Shown here: one piece after another, positions 30,996-41,994 of the stretch | Position numbering within the stretch: position 1 is the stretch's first letter | How the letters are laid out: the number at the start of each line of letters is the position of its first letter | Assembly: GCA_033763895.1 (NCBI GenBank) | Contig: JANRJQ010000004.1 | Location: forward strand, 669,001 to 733,000 | Direction: 5' to 3' | Source of the DNA: Chloroherpetonaceae bacterium | GTDB taxonomy: Bacteria; Bacteroidota; Chlorobiia; Chlorobiales; Thermochlorobacteraceae | Length of the DNA: 64,000 nt | The notes under the pieces: generated by a model | The model's input: the letters and a program-made list of their open reading frames with translations, nothing else | Databases searched by the model: none | Told to the model about the DNA's origin: nothing | Made by a program: the position numbers and the translations under genes

Positions 30996-33902
30996 TTAGT
31001 CTTGCGTTTGCTTTTCCGATTGTTCTAATTCGCTCTTGAGAAATTTCCCGGTAATTGATTTTTCCTCCAAAGCAACCTGTTCGGGTGTACCTGCAATGAC
31101 AATCTCACCACCGCCTGCACCGCCTTCAGGGCCTAAGTCGATTATCCAATCTGCTTGTTTAATAACATCCAAATTATGCTCAATCACAACCACCGTGTTT
31201 CCTTTTTCAACAAGGCGTTGCAAAACATCGAGCAAGAGCTGAATATCTTGAAAATGGAGACCGGTTGTAGGCTCATCTAAAATATACAGTGTTTTACCTG
31301 TTTGAATTTTCGCGAGTTCGGTTGAAAGTTTCACGCGTTGTGCTTCACCGCCGGAGAGGGTGGTTGACGATTGCCCGAGCCTTAAATAGCCAAGTCCAAC
31401 ACTTTCCATTGTTGAAAGAATTCGGCGGATTCGTGGGAAATCTTGAAAGAAATTGGCGGCCTCTTCGATGGTCATATCCAACACATCGGCAATGGATTTG
31501 CCTTTATAATGCACTTGCATCGTTTCGCGGTTGTAGCGTTTTCCTTTGCAAACATCACAGAGGACATAGACATCCGGAAGGAAGTTCATTTCGATTTTCT
31601 TCATTCCATCGCCTTCGCACACTTCGCAGCGGCCACCGGCGACATTAAAACTAAATCGCCCAGCTTTATACCCACGAATTTGCGCTTCTGGCAAAGTGGC
31701 AAAGAAATCGCGAATGAGAGTAAAAACGCCCACATAGGTTGAGGGATTTGAGCGCGGCGTTCGGCCAATCGCCGATTGATCAATATCAATGACTTTATCG
31801 ATTTCCTTTAATCCTTCTATCCCTTTGTGAGGCAAGGTGAGCATTCGGGAGCGGTAGAAGTGATTGGCCAAAATTGGGTAAAGCGTTTCATTGATGAGCG
31901 AGGATTTCCCACTTCCGCTGACACCCGTTACGGCAATAAGCTTCCCAAGCGGCACTTCGAGAGTCACATTTTTCAGGTTGTGACCGGTGCACCCCTTCAG
32001 TATAATTTTCTTTCCATTTCCTTCACGCCTTGAGAGTGGCACATCAATCCGTCGTGTGCCATTGAGATAGCCGATGGTTGATGATTTCTTTTCTCCGATT
32101 TCAGCAAGGGTTTGCATTGTACCAAGAGCCACCACTTCGCCGCCGTGTTCTCCGGCGCCCGGGCCCATATCGATGATATGATCGGCATAAAGCATTGTTT
32201 CTTTATCGTGCTCCACAACGAGAACACTATTACCAAGGTCGCGAAGGTCAAGCAATGAACGAATGAGTTTGATGTTATCGCGCTGATGAAGGCCGATAGA
32301 TGGCTCATCTAAAATATAAAGCACACCCGTTAGTTGAGAGCCCAACTGTGATGCCAAGCGAATTCGCTGTGCTTCACCGCCCGAAAGGGTTGCTGCAGAG
32401 CGTGAAAGGGAAAGGTAACCGAGCCCGACATTGAGCAGGAATCCAAGCCTTTTGGTGATTTCAGCAATAATTGGCTCAGCAATGGTTTTCTCTGTTCCCG
32501 AAATTGTTTCGGGAAGCGATTCAAAAAATTCCTTGGCTTCACCAATGGAATAGTCAGAAATTTCAGAAATATTTTTCCCTTTGATTTTCACAAAGAGGCT
32601 TTCTTTGCGAAGCCTTGCCCCGCCGCACTCCGGGCAAGCTTCTTTTTGCATAAAGCCTTCTGCCCACTCGCGGACACTGGTGGATTGGGTTGTAGTATGA
32701 ATTTGACGGACATAGTCAATCATGCCTTTCCACTCTTGTGGGTACTTAAATTCTCTTGCGCCGTAATTGTAAGTAACATCAATCGATTCCTTCGCCCCTT
32801 TCATCAGAATATCATAAACCGATTTGGGCAAATCTTCAATTGGGGTGTCAATGGCAAACTTATATTTTTTTGACAAGGCTTTGATCAATTGCCAAGTATT
32901 GTCTCGCCCTTCTTTGCCGAGCGGAGCCAATGCACCATTGGCAATGGTTTTGGTTAAATCGGGAATGATGAGCGATTCCGAAAGTTCCATTACTTCGCCC
33001 AAGCCTTCGCAGCGAGGGCAAGCACCATAGGGCGAGTTAAAACTGAAATTGTTTGGGGCTAAATCTTGCAGGGAGCTAGAGCCATCGGAATAAGCAAAAT
33101 TTTTGCTGAAGTAGAGATCTTTATTTTCAAGTTCTCCTAAAGTCTCGCAGATGATTGACGCTTTATTTTCGGAGAGTTTCATCGTCAAGGTGATTGCATC
33201 TTTCAACCTATCTTTGATATCGGGAGCAATAATGAAGCGATCAACAACCAGCGCGATGTCGTGGATTTTATACCTATCGACCTTCAGTCCTTTCTTAAGT
33301 TCCACTGTTTCGCTATCGATTCTCACCCTTGTGAAGCCGCGCTTCATCACATCTTCAAAAAGCTCGCGGTAGTGTCCTTTTCTTCCCGAAACAAGCGGGG
33401 CTAAGAGTTGAACTTTAGTGCCTTTTGTCAAAGAAAGAATCGCGGAGAGAATATCTGCTTCACTTTGCTTTTCAAGTTTCCGGCCGGTTTTGGGGTCGTA
33501 ACGGGTTCCGGCACGGGCATACAAGAGCCTCATGAAATCATAGATTTCAGTAATTGTTCCAACTGTTGAACGCGGCGAACGGGAAGTGGTTTTTTGTTCA
33601 ATCGAAATCACGGGTGAAAGTCCATCGATATACTCGACATCGGGGCGTTCGATTGCGCCGACGAATTGTTTAGCGTACGACGAAAGTGTTTCCATAAACC
33701 GCCGTTGCCCTTCGGCATAGATGGTATCAAAGGCGAGGCTTGATTTCCCAGACCCCGAAAGCCCGGTAATTACCACCAATTTGTTTCTTGGGATTTCAAC
33801 ACTGACATTTTTCAGGTTGTGCACTTTTGCCCCGCGCACAATAATGTTTTCCATTTCAGTGGTTGAGCTTTCTATTTCCTTTTGATGACTAAATTCAGGC
33901 AT
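30996..33902 (-). CDS. uvrA: Excinuclease ABC subunit A
   Basis: The 968-residue protein is a complete UvrA. It has two ABC ATPase modules with Walker A motifs [14 protein letters not shown] (near residue 45) and [14 protein letters not shown] (near 657), two LSGGEAQR signatures, and zinc-binding cysteine motifs ([21 protein letters not shown] with [10 protein letters not shown]). The UvrB-interaction region follows the first Walker A. It recognises bulky DNA lesions with UvrB in nucleotide excision repair. The first ATG gives a short extra N-terminus; [17 protein letters not shown] at residue 17 is an alternative start closer to the family norm. Confidence 0.98.
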   Translation of the reverse strand: MPEFSHQKEIESSTTEMENIIVRGAKVHNLKNVSVEIPRNKLVVITGLSGSGKSSLAFDTIYAEGQRRFMETLSSYAKQFVGAIERPDVEYIDGLSPVISIEQKTTSRSPRSTVGTITEIYDFMRLLYARAGTRYDPKTGRKLEKQSEADILSAILSLTKGTKVQLLAPLVSGRKGHYRELFEDVMKRGFTRVRIDSETVELKKGLKVDRYKIHDIALVVDRFIIAPDIKDRLKDAITLTMKLSENKASIICETLGELENKDLYFSKNFAYSDGSSSLQDLAPNNFSFNSPYGACPRCEGLGEVMELSESLIIPDLTKTIANGALAPLGKEGRDNTWQLIKALSKKYKFAIDTPIEDLPKSVYDILMKGAKESIDVTYNYGAREFKYPQEWKGMIDYVRQIHTTTQSTSVREWAEGFMQKEACPECGGARLRKESLFVKIKGKNISEISDYSIGEAKEFFESLPETISGTEKTIAEPIIAEITKRLGFLLNVGLGYLSLSRSAATLSGGEAQRIRLASQLGSQLTGVLYILDEPSIGLHQRDNIKLIRSLLDLRDLGNSVLVVEHDKETMLYADHIIDMGPGAGEHGGEVVALGTMQTLAEIGEKKSSTIGYLNGTRRIDVPLSRREGNGKKIILKGCTGHNLKNVTLEVPLGKLIAVTGVSGSGKSSLINETLYPILANHFYRSRMLTLPHKGIEGLKEIDKVIDIDQSAIGRTPRSNPSTYVGVFTLIRDFFATLPEAQIRGYKAGRFSFNVAGGRCEVCEGDGMKKIEMNFLPDVYVLCDVCKGKRYNRETMQVHYKGKSIADVLDMTIEEAANFFQDFPRIRRILSTMESVGLGYLRLGQSSTTLSGGEAQRVKLSTELAKIQTGKTLYILDEPTTGLHFQDIQLLLDVLQRLVEKGNTVVVIEHNLDVIKQADWIIDLGPEGGAGGGEIVIAGTPEQVALEEKSITGKFLKSELEQSEKQTQD

Positions 33903-34042
33903 TCAATTTGCAATTAGCTGATTGATTTCGGGAGAGACCGTTAAAACGATTAAACCGCGTAATATACACGTTGCGTTTCAAACCATTTTTTATCCTTTTC
34001 CTTTTCTAATTTCATTCGTCAATTCATTCCTCAATTCATTCT

Positions 34043-34366
34043 TTACTCCATTTTTGAGAAGAGCGGCATTGCGATGATTTCCGCGGGGTGGAGTTTGAAT
34101 TTGATTCCACGTTTTGATTCAAATTTATCGCGATACCTCGTTTCAAGGGCATGAATAAATCGAGATGCCTTTTCTCTCATTTTCTCAACTGAGCTTTCGC
34201 CTCTGATCCACTTTTTGCGTTCAATCATAAGTTCATATTGAAGATGAATCAACGCATCGCGCCTTGGCGTTGCGGTTTTGATCTCAATTTCTTTTGGTTT
34301 TCGGTTTGAGCCTTTTGCTTTTTTGTTTGTCGCCTTCCTTTTCTGACTTCTTTTTTGTTCTTCCAT
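34043..34366 (-). CDS. Hypothetical basic protein
   Basis: The 107-residue product has a lysine-rich N-terminus (KRSQKRKATNKKAKGSNRK) and a mixed helical C-terminus (DALIHLQYELMIERKKW, EKMREKASRFIHALETRY). A nucleic-acid-binding role would fit the charge but no family is recognised. The ATG at 34366 was preferred over a GTG at 34414 because GGGAA lies upstream of it. It is divergent from the nucleotidyltransferase gene. Confidence 0.5.
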   Translation of the reverse strand: MEEQKRSQKRKATNKKAKGSNRKPKEIEIKTATPRRDALIHLQYELMIERKKWIRGESSVEKMREKASRFIHALETRYRDKFESKRGIKFKLHPAEIIAMPLFSKME

Positions 34367-34492
34367 CTTGGAATTCCCTTCATCGTTTTGGCGAACGGTT
34401 GATGATTTCCTCACATTGTGGCTTCGGTTTTTTTCTTAATTTGAAGTTCAATGTTCATTTTCGCGCAATGCGCACAATTCTCTTTATTTTTT

Positions 34493-35467
34493 ATGAAAGC
34501 AATTATTCCTGTTGCCGGAGTTGGAAGCCGGCTTCGCCCTCATACTTATACATTACCAAAAGTTCTGTTAAATGTCGCCGGAAAGCCGATCATCGGACAT
34601 ATTATCGATAAAATCATTGAAGAAGGTATTCGAGAAGCAGTAGTGATTGTCGGTTATTTAGGCGATATGATTCAAGATTACCTGACACAAAATTACGACA
34701 TCAAATTTACTTTTATTGAGCAAGAAGAGCGACAAGGGCTTGGCCACGCCATTTGGATGACGCGTGAGCATCTTGGAAATGATCCTGTCTTTATCATTTT
34801 AGGCGATACAATTTTTGAGGTTGAACTCTCCTCGGTGTTTAAGCGAGAGCATTCTTCATTGGGTGTTAAAGAAGTAGAGGATCCCCGTCGATTTGGCGTG
34901 GCCGAAGTACAGGACGGCTTCGTTAAAAAACTTGTCGAAAAGCCTGAAGTTCCAATTTCAAACCTTGCGATTGTTGGACTTTATTATATCAAGAATCCGA
35001 ATCTCCTGATTGAAACGCTTCAGCATAACATTGATCGTAATATTCGCACCAAAGGTGAAATTCAATTAACGGATGCCTTGCAACTGATGATTGAACGGGG
35101 GGAGAAATTTTCCACCTTCCCTGTTAGTGGCTGGTACGACTGTGGCAAGCCGGATACTTTGCTTTACACTAACGAAAAGCTTTTGAATCATAAGCCGCGG
35201 CATCGTGAGTTTTTTGGTTGCATCGTGAACCCGCCGGTTTACATTGCAGAGGATGCCGTTATCACCAATTCAATTATTGGTCCTTATGCAACAATTGCCA
35301 GCAAAGCGATGGTGAAGGATTCAATGATTCAGAATTCGATTATTGGTGAAAACGCGAAAGTTGAGGGGCTATTGATGAAGCAATCGATTGTTGGCAACAA
35401 TGCAACCATTGTCGGTAATTTCAGAAGAGTGAATGTGGGCGATTCCTCAGAGGTGGATTACCGTTAA
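34493..35467 (+). CDS. Sugar-phosphate nucleotidyltransferase with hexapeptide-repeat tail
   Basis: The 324-residue enzyme begins MKAIIPVAGVGSRLRPHT, the GxGxRLxP nucleotide-binding signature, then TLPKVLLNVAGKPII. LGDTIFEVEL holds the metal-binding aspartate and VEKPEVP the lysine motif. The last ~75 residues are a left-handed beta-helix (ITNSIIGPYATIASKA, IQNSIIGENAKVEG). This is the architecture of glucose-1-phosphate thymidylyl- or uridylyltransferases and GlmU/MPG-like enzymes; sugar and nucleotide cannot be fixed. It supplies an activated sugar for envelope polysaccharide. An upstream extension of the frame to 34451 lacks start signals. Confidence 0.88.
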   Translation: MKAIIPVAGVGSRLRPHTYTLPKVLLNVAGKPIIGHIIDKIIEEGIREAVVIVGYLGDMIQDYLTQNYDIKFTFIEQEERQGLGHAIWMTREHLGNDPVFIILGDTIFEVELSSVFKREHSSLGVKEVEDPRRFGVAEVQDGFVKKLVEKPEVPISNLAIVGLYYIKNPNLLIETLQHNIDRNIRTKGEIQLTDALQLMIERGEKFSTFPVSGWYDCGKPDTLLYTNEKLLNHKPRHREFFGCIVNPPVYIAEDAVITNSIIGPYATIASKAMVKDSMIQNSIIGENAKVEGLLMKQSIVGNNATIVGNFRRVNVGDSSEVDYR

Positions 35468-35484
35468 CAGCGAAAGAATAGAAT

Positions 35485-35517
35485 GAAAAAGGTCGGATTG
35501 TTCCGACCTTTTTTTTA
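35485..35517. terminator. Bidirectional intrinsic terminator
   Basis: AAAGGTCGGA and TCCGACCTTT form a stem around TTGT with flanking A and T runs, between the converging nucleotidyltransferase and cheA-like genes. Confidence 0.88.
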
Positions 35518-35527
35518 CCGATTGTGT

Positions 35528-38500
35528 TTAGGCGATATAATTTTCGATCGTTTCAATAAGTTGCTGCGGGTCGAAGGGTTTATTGAGGAATGAATTCGCT
35601 CCCAATTCAAGACCGGTACGGCGGTGTTTATCGCCGGCACGAGCAGAGACGATGATGATGGGAATATCTTTGTATTCGGGCATTTTTCGAATTTCCGAGA
35701 CCAATTCGAAGCCGTTCATACGAGGCATTTCGAGGTCGGTAATAATAATATCGGCGGGTGTTTTCGGAAGGCGTGTAAGCGCATTGAGCCCGTCATCGCA
35801 GGAAACGACATCAATCCCGGCTTGAGTAAGAACGGACGAGGCATATTTGCGTACGGAGGGTGAGTCGTCGGCATGCAGCACCAAGATGCGTTCGCCTTTT
35901 CTCTTTTTGCGTACCACTTGCGGTGTATCCGGTTCTACTTCAACCGGTGCAGTTTCAACAGAAACACCCACATCTGCACGTGCGGCTTCAGACTTGAGGA
36001 GATACTCCATATCTAAAATGATAACCACTTGACCATCGCCCAAAATGGTAGAACCAATAACGCCCTTAACATTTCGAAGATGTTTGCCGAGTGACTTAAC
36101 AACGATTTCTTCTTTATTTCCAAGCTTTTCAACAGCAATCGCAAATTTACCCACATCTTCAATTTCCACGACGACCACAGCAACTTTTGCCTTAAACTGC
36201 ATCGCATCTGAGGAATCACCTAAGATGGCGTTGAGATAGCGAAGTTCAATTTGGTCCCCACGAAGGTTAATCCATTTTTTTCCATCCTCATCCGTTTCAA
36301 CGGTTTCGGTTAAAACGAACGCAGTCTCTGTGACAATTTCAAGCGGAATGGCATAAGTAAGATTCATTGCACCTACCAAAAGCGCTTGACCGATTGCAAG
36401 CGTAAGGGGCAGTGAAATCATAAATTTAGTTCCCTTTCCTTCAACAGAATCGATATGCACACTGCCTTTTAATTTTCTGATGGTATTGGCAACGACATCA
36501 AGCCCGACGCCCCGTCCTTGAAGTTCGGTAATTTTATCTGCCGTGCTAAATCCAGCTTTGAAAATGAGCGCGGAGGCTTCGGCGGTTGACATCCGGTCGG
36601 CTTCTTCCTGTGTAATAATTCCTTGCTTTAAGGCCTTTGCTTTTACTTTAGCCACTTTAATTCCGCCGCCATCATCTTCAATTTCAAGAATAAATCGGCT
36701 TCCTTTTTGGTAGGCACGCATTGATAAATTTCCCATCGGGTCTTTACCGTTATCGAGCCGGACTTCTGGCGTTTCAATTCCGTGGCCAATGGCATTACGG
36801 ACGATGTGCATCACGGGCTCGATAACTTCTTCCATCACGTTTTTATCGAGCTTTGTTTCTTCGCCTTCCGTTGTGAAGTTGAGTTCCTTTCCTTCTGTTT
36901 TAGCGATATCGCGAACGGAACGGTTGAAGCGCGTAAACATTTGCTTGACGGGCACCATACGCATCGTCACAACTTCGCGGTTGAAGTCGTTGGCAAGTGT
37001 GGTAACCTTTGCAATATTTTGGTTAAATGTGGATGTGATATCGCGAAGGTCTGAAATCGAGTCGTCTAAGTTGAGCATTGTCGATTTCAAATCGCGATTA
37101 ATGATATCCATATCACTAAATCGATCGAACTCTGTATCAGAGAACTCTCTAAGCACTTCGCTGCTGAAAGCTTGGGCTTTTTCAAGTTCCTTGCTTTCAT
37201 TTGACTTCTGAATCATCGTATTGACCTTTTTTGCAACTTGGGTAAGTTGCGTACGGTCTTTAATCACACGATTGATAAACTTTTGGAGTGTGTGCAATTC
37301 ATTATTCAACCGGTTACGTGAAATAACCAATTCTGCAGAGAGGTTCACGAGCGAGTTCAGCGATTTGATATCGATACGAACGGTTTGTTCTGCCGCAATC
37401 GCCGGTCGTTTTCCTTGACCACCTTCGGCTTCTTGCCCTTGGCTTTGCAAGGTTTCTGAACCTGATTTTTTTAATTCAGTAATATTGATAGGCGTAGTAA
37501 TCTTTCCTACTGTTTTCAACTGCTCCGTGTAGTTCCCAAGTGCTTTTACAAACGGAGCTTGCTTGCCCCCTGAATCACCGCCGGTCTCGCGAAAATCTTT
37601 AAGCAATGTTGCAATCATATCGCTGCAAGGCAGGAGCAGGTCGATAACTTCACGAGAAACTTTCAAATTTCTATCGCGCATCACTTGCAAGCAATCCTCC
37701 ATATGATGCCCAAGTTCGCTGATATTCTTAAGACCCACCATTGCTGCAGAGCCTTTCAGGGTGTGTGAACTGCGCAAGACACGATTGACCAATTCAGGCT
37801 GTTCGGTACCAATCAGCTTATCCAATTCTAAAACATCCTGACTTAGCTTTTCGAGGTATTCTTTGGCTTCATCTAAAAAGATCTGTTGGATTTCATCGGG
37901 AACAAATTTTTTGGCAGGAGCCTGTGCTACTTCTTTTTGGGCACTTGTTGCTACTGAAATTTTACCGCTCTTTTGCAATTCTTGAGTGTAACCAGCAAGA
38001 ACTTGGGTAATTTCATCGAGATGATCGAAATCATCTTTTCCTGTTTCTTTGAATTCATTCACCATAAAGGTGAGCGCATCGGTGGCCTGAAACAAGGCAT
38101 CCAAAAGAACTTTCTGAGCCGGAAGATTTCCATCGCGAACCACTTGCAAGCAGTCTTCCATTTTGTGGCCAAGTGTTGCAATATTTTTAAGTCCAACCAT
38201 CGCAGCAGAGCCTTTCAAGGTGTGAGACCCTCTCATAATACGGTGGACCAAATCGGTTTGAACCGTCTCTGCGACTTTATCCAACGCGAGCAAGTCTTCA
38301 TTCAGCTTTTCGAGATATTCTTTTGCTTCTTCCAAAAATATCTGCTGGATTTCGTCAGGAACGAAATTTGTATTGCGTTCTCTTTTTTCCGGTTGTGGAT
38401 TTAGGCTGGAGAGAATCGCATCCTTAATGGCATTGAGTTCGATATTCTCATCCGAAAGGTCGGAGAGTTGGATGTCGGCATTTAGTGTACTAAAATCCAA

Positions 38501-41500
38501 TCCGTTATTTTGAACCGGCGCCGTTTCTTGTTCAAGTTCGGTGGTAGTAAAATTTAAATCCGGTTCATTGGTATCAAAGGATAACTCGGTTTCGGGTAAA
38601 AGGTCGCTAACTGGATCTAAACCAGAAAGAATTTCTTCTTGTTTTGGACTTTCCTTTTCTGAAGCTGTCTCGATTTCGGGATTCCCTAAAAGCTCATCAT
38701 CAGTTTCTTTTAAGAGAAATCCTTCATCAAAATCAAGCACTAAATCCTCGCCCATTGCCAAATCTTCAGCATTCGATTCGGTGGATTTATCAGAGAGTTT
38801 ACTGATTGATTTCAATTCATTTCTTTGTTTTGTATCGGTTTGCTCTTGAGACAGCGGGGCTTGTTCGGCAATGTCATCAAAAAGCATATCTTCATTTGAA
38901 AGCAACGAATCTGCAAATGCATCGTTTGTCAGCTGAGTTTCCGTGGAAAGAAGAGGCAAATCTTCCAGCATTTCATCTTGAATTTCAGGCATCGATTCAA
39001 GGGGAGATTCCTCTAATACTTCTGTTGTTTCAAAAGAAAGTTCATCTTTCTCAGCAAATGAGAGTGATGGAGTTTCACTGAGTTCGTAAGTTAAATCAAA
39101 TGCAGGCAAGGAGTTTTGTTGTTCCCACTCGTTTTGCAAACTTGATTCGCTTTCTTGATTCGAGTCTTTAGCGAGTAGATTTTCTTCGGGTGTGCTCAGT
39201 GTAAATACATCATCCTCGGGCAATAGCAAATCGGCACCCAATGAATCAACACCAAGATTTTGGTCACTTTGCTCCGGCGTTGCTTTTGAAAGAAGCGATG
39301 AAAGGGGGTCTTTTGATTTTGATTCGCTTGGTTGATCAAGCGCAGAATCACTTAAGGTTAGTGAAGAATCATCGAGAATAAAGTTGTCATCAATCCCAAA
39401 AAGCTCGTCATTTGCTTGGCTTAGTTCAGATATCGTTTCAGATTCAGGACTTTGATGGAGCCGTTCATCATCGGGATTTGGTTTTTCGGTAGAGAGCGAT
39501 TCCTCAGGTTCTGAAACAGTTCCCTTCGACGGCATTTTTTTTACGGTGAGAATATCATCATCATAATCATCAAAGTCAAGATGATTGCTTTGAGGAGGTT
39601 GAATTGCAATTGGTGCAGTTTCAACGACCATCTCATCTGATTCATCGGTGAGGTTTGGCAAATTGTCATCAGATTCAGGAGTTGCGATAAAATCACCTAT
39701 ACTGAAACCGGTTTCTTCCAATTCTGAATCGGCAACTTCATTTTTTGCATAAAACGCCAGTAACTCACCCGAAAGCATCACACCCAGTTCTTCGGCAGGC
39801 TTCGCAAGCGATACCGGCGATTGGCCTTTGCTTTTTGCAGTTATAAATAATTCGTAGAGTGCTTTTGTTCCACGGTAGGGTTCTTCCTCGAGCGTGTTAA
39901 GCAGATTGTCATCCTCTTGAAGGTTTTGCAAATAATCAATGGCCTTCAATCCATACTGTGAGCGAGGAATTCTTGATTGCGATTTTCGAATCGCCTCTTT
40001 GAGGATTGCCGAATATTGAAGATCTGAATATGCTTTCGCTTGAGGCGAAGGAGGGACATCATCTCTGAGAAAAATATTATCCGTTGTCAGAAGCATAGAG
40101 GTATTATCCGAAGGCGTATCGCTTTGAGTTTCTTCAAGCGGCTTTCCTTCAAAGTCATCTTCAAAGATGTTGGTTAATTCCGGTAACGAACTTAATGAAG
40201 ATGTGTTCTCGTCACTTTCTTTTTGAAGTTGAGATGGCTCATTCAAGAGAGATGTATGAAGCGGTTCTGCTATTTGATTTGAACTTTGATCAACTACATC
40301 TAAACTTTCGGTGAGGTCACCCAACGAAATCAATGGTAAATCATCCGCTTTTTCTTCGAGCGAAGCGGTGTTATGACTAAACGCTTCAATCACTGAATCC
40401 ACCTCAAATGACTCAGTGAGATTTAAATCATCGAGTGGTGGTAGTTCAACTGGCTCATGCAACTCGCTCAATGGCTCAAGGATTTTAATTTCCTCGCTTG
40501 TTTGTGCCATAAATTCTTGCTGAACCGCTCGTAACAACCGAGTCACCCATTCGCTTTTTCTAATTTCTAATTGATCAAGTGTCGCCTTCTTCAGCCAAGA
40601 TTCTCCTAAATAATCACCGAAGAGGGAAAATTCCCCGATACCGGATTCAGCAATAGCGGTGAGGACATCACTCGCTTTTAGCATTGTATTCACGAACGAT
40701 TTCGCAGCAGCACTTTCAGAGGGTAATTGTGAAGCGACTTGCTCCAGCATTGCTTTTGCGAATTGCGCATAGTTTTGCTCTGACGGTTCTGTTGAAAGCG
40801 TGGAATTCGATTCGAGGTCAAAGGTTAAGTCATCTAAATCAAATGTAGGTAAAGCCTCAACAGATTCTTTCAGTGGTTCGGTATGGCTTAAAACTTCTAA
40901 GGCTGACTCGGTTTCGCTGAGCGATGTGAAATCGGGTAATGAAACGCCTTGCGGAAATAGGATGGATTCAATTTGAAGTTTCGTCGCGGAGTGGTCGAGT
41001 ACAGATTCGAAAATTGAGATAAGATGAGCGCTCACTTGTTCAGTCAATTCTCGTGAAATCGAAGCCCGTGATACGCCTTCGTTTGAATGGAGGAAATCAA
41101 TGAAATCTAAAATGCCATCAATAAATTGAAACTGCTTTAGGTATTGATAAAGGCTTTCTGCACTGCCTACCTTTTGCCCTTGTCGAAACACCTCTGCGAT
41201 TATATCCGATTTATTCTTCTTTAAGCAAATATGATCAATGGTTTCAGCAATCACGACATACAAATCGTGGAAAGTCGGTGCTTGCAAAATCTCAGGCTGC
41301 TTTAAGACGGGCGCTTTTACAGCAGGTTGTGGAATATCATCATAAGTACCGTTCGTTCCGTTTTCAAATAATTCAGCGAGAGAGAACCCAAAGGGTTCGG
41401 GTGGGCGAAAATTTGTTACGATTGGTTCAATCGGTTTTAAGGCCGGTATTTCAAAGGAATCTGCTTCTTCTACAACCGGCTCCGTTTTCCGAAGTGTTTC

Positions 41501-41941
41501 ACTGACATAATCGTCAAGTCGCAATAAGGCTGTTGAATTCTGATAAACTCCTGAAAGAATCTCATTTATATATTCAGCCGTTGATTCTAAATTTTCGGTG
41601 AGTGTTTGATAGACTGCCGGTGAAGATTCGGTTACAAATTCTTCTTGAAGTTTATCACGAGTAGCCCTAAGGAATTGCAATAAATCTGAAAATTCACTTA
41701 AATCAATGAGTTCAAGGTCACTTACCGGATTTTGACTTGATGAAAGTTTGGAGAGAAACTCGAGAATAATGGAATTGTTTTGGGTATTGTAATAACGGCG
41801 AAGTTCGCGAATTCGCTCACCAATATCGGAGATAAAAAGCCGAAGTGTTTCATTTGCCAAGGCATAAGGCTGAGCAGTCGCAGTTTTCTTGACTGCTTTT
41901 TCGCCTCGCACCGGTAATGTCCCTAATCCAAAATATCCCAT
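35528..41941 (-). CDS. Giant CheA-type hybrid histidine kinase with two HPt domains
   Basis: This 2137-residue protein has, in order: an N-terminal helical part; a long acidic, Ser/Glu/Leu-rich region (~280-1180); two HPt domains with SHTLKGSAAMVGLKNI (phospho-His near 1240 and 1394); a dimerisation helix region (~1510-1600); a CheA catalytic domain (HIVRNAIGHGIETPE near 1710, DDGGGI, GRGVGLDVV near 1809); a CheW-like domain (~1845-1985); and a C-terminal receiver (VLHADDSPSVRKYA, with phospho-Asp in IIITDLEMP near 2068). This order resembles PilL/ChpA/FrzE kinases of twitching or gliding systems. The MCP gene upstream should be its receptor. The two HPt domains are close duplicates. No cheW, cheY, cheR or cheB is nearby, so the integrated domains may replace them. 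Confidence 0.92.
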   Translation of the reverse strand: MGYFGLGTLPVRGEKAVKKTATAQPYALANETLRLFISDIGERIRELRRYYNTQNNSIILEFLSKLSSSQNPVSDLELIDLSEFSDLLQFLRATRDKLQEEFVTESSPAVYQTLTENLESTAEYINEILSGVYQNSTALLRLDDYVSETLRKTEPVVEEADSFEIPALKPIEPIVTNFRPPEPFGFSLAELFENGTNGTYDDIPQPAVKAPVLKQPEILQAPTFHDLYVVIAETIDHICLKKNKSDIIAEVFRQGQKVGSAESLYQYLKQFQFIDGILDFIDFLHSNEGVSRASISRELTEQVSAHLISIFESVLDHSATKLQIESILFPQGVSLPDFTSLSETESALEVLSHTEPLKESVEALPTFDLDDLTFDLESNSTLSTEPSEQNYAQFAKAMLEQVASQLPSESAAAKSFVNTMLKASDVLTAIAESGIGEFSLFGDYLGESWLKKATLDQLEIRKSEWVTRLLRAVQQEFMAQTSEEIKILEPLSELHEPVELPPLDDLNLTESFEVDSVIEAFSHNTASLEEKADDLPLISLGDLTESLDVVDQSSNQIAEPLHTSLLNEPSQLQKESDENTSSLSSLPELTNIFEDDFEGKPLEETQSDTPSDNTSMLLTTDNIFLRDDVPPSPQAKAYSDLQYSAILKEAIRKSQSRIPRSQYGLKAIDYLQNLQEDDNLLNTLEEEPYRGTKALYELFITAKSKGQSPVSLAKPAEELGVMLSGELLAFYAKNEVADSELEETGFSIGDFIATPESDDNLPNLTDESDEMVVETAPIAIQPPQSNHLDFDDYDDDILTVKKMPSKGTVSEPEESLSTEKPNPDDERLHQSPESETISELSQANDELFGIDDNFILDDSSLTLSDSALDQPSESKSKDPLSSLLSKATPEQSDQNLGVDSLGADLLLPEDDVFTLSTPEENLLAKDSNQESESSLQNEWEQQNSLPAFDLTYELSETPSLSFAEKDELSFETTEVLEESPLESMPEIQDEMLEDLPLLSTETQLTNDAFADSLLSNEDMLFDDIAEQAPLSQEQTDTKQRNELKSISKLSDKSTESNAEDLAMGEDLVLDFDEGFLLKETDDELLGNPEIETASEKESPKQEEILSGLDPVSDLLPETELSFDTNEPDLNFTTTELEQETAPVQNNGLDFSTLNADIQLSDLSDENIELNAIKDAILSSLNPQPEKRERNTNFVPDEIQQIFLEEAKEYLEKLNEDLLALDKVAETVQTDLVHRIMRGSHTLKGSAAMVGLKNIATLGHKMEDCLQVVRDGNLPAQKVLLDALFQATDALTFMVNEFKETGKDDFDHLDEITQVLAGYTQELQKSGKISVATSAQKEVAQAPAKKFVPDEIQQIFLDEAKEYLEKLSQDVLELDKLIGTEQPELVNRVLRSSHTLKGSAAMVGLKNISELGHHMEDCLQVMRDRNLKVSREVIDLLLPCSDMIATLLKDFRETGGDSGGKQAPFVKALGNYTEQLKTVGKITTPINITELKKSGSETLQSQGQEAEGGQGKRPAIAAEQTVRIDIKSLNSLVNLSAELVISRNRLNNELHTLQKFINRVIKDRTQLTQVAKKVNTMIQKSNESKELEKAQAFSSEVLREFSDTEFDRFSDMDIINRDLKSTMLNLDDSISDLRDITSTFNQNIAKVTTLANDFNREVVTMRMVPVKQMFTRFNRSVRDIAKTEGKELNFTTEGEETKLDKNVMEEVIEPVMHIVRNAIGHGIETPEVRLDNGKDPMGNLSMRAYQKGSRFILEIEDDGGGIKVAKVKAKALKQGIITQEEADRMSTAEASALIFKAGFSTADKITELQGRGVGLDVVANTIRKLKGSVHIDSVEGKGTKFMISLPLTLAIGQALLVGAMNLTYAIPLEIVTETAFVLTETVETDEDGKKWINLRGDQIELRYLNAILGDSSDAMQFKAKVAVVVVEIEDVGKFAIAVEKLGNKEEIVVKSLGKHLRNVKGVIGSTILGDGQVVIILDMEYLLKSEAARADVGVSVETAPVEVEPDTPQVVRKKRKGERILVLHADDSPSVRKYASSVLTQAGIDVVSCDDGLNALTRLPKTPADIIITDLEMPRMNGFELVSEIRKMPEYKDIPIIIVSARAGDKHRRTGLELGANSFLNKPFDPQQLIETIENYIA

Positions 41942-41994
41942 TCCTTTTTATCTCTAAATTTCAAGATTAGCCGTGTTTTTCAAAAAGACGGCAG

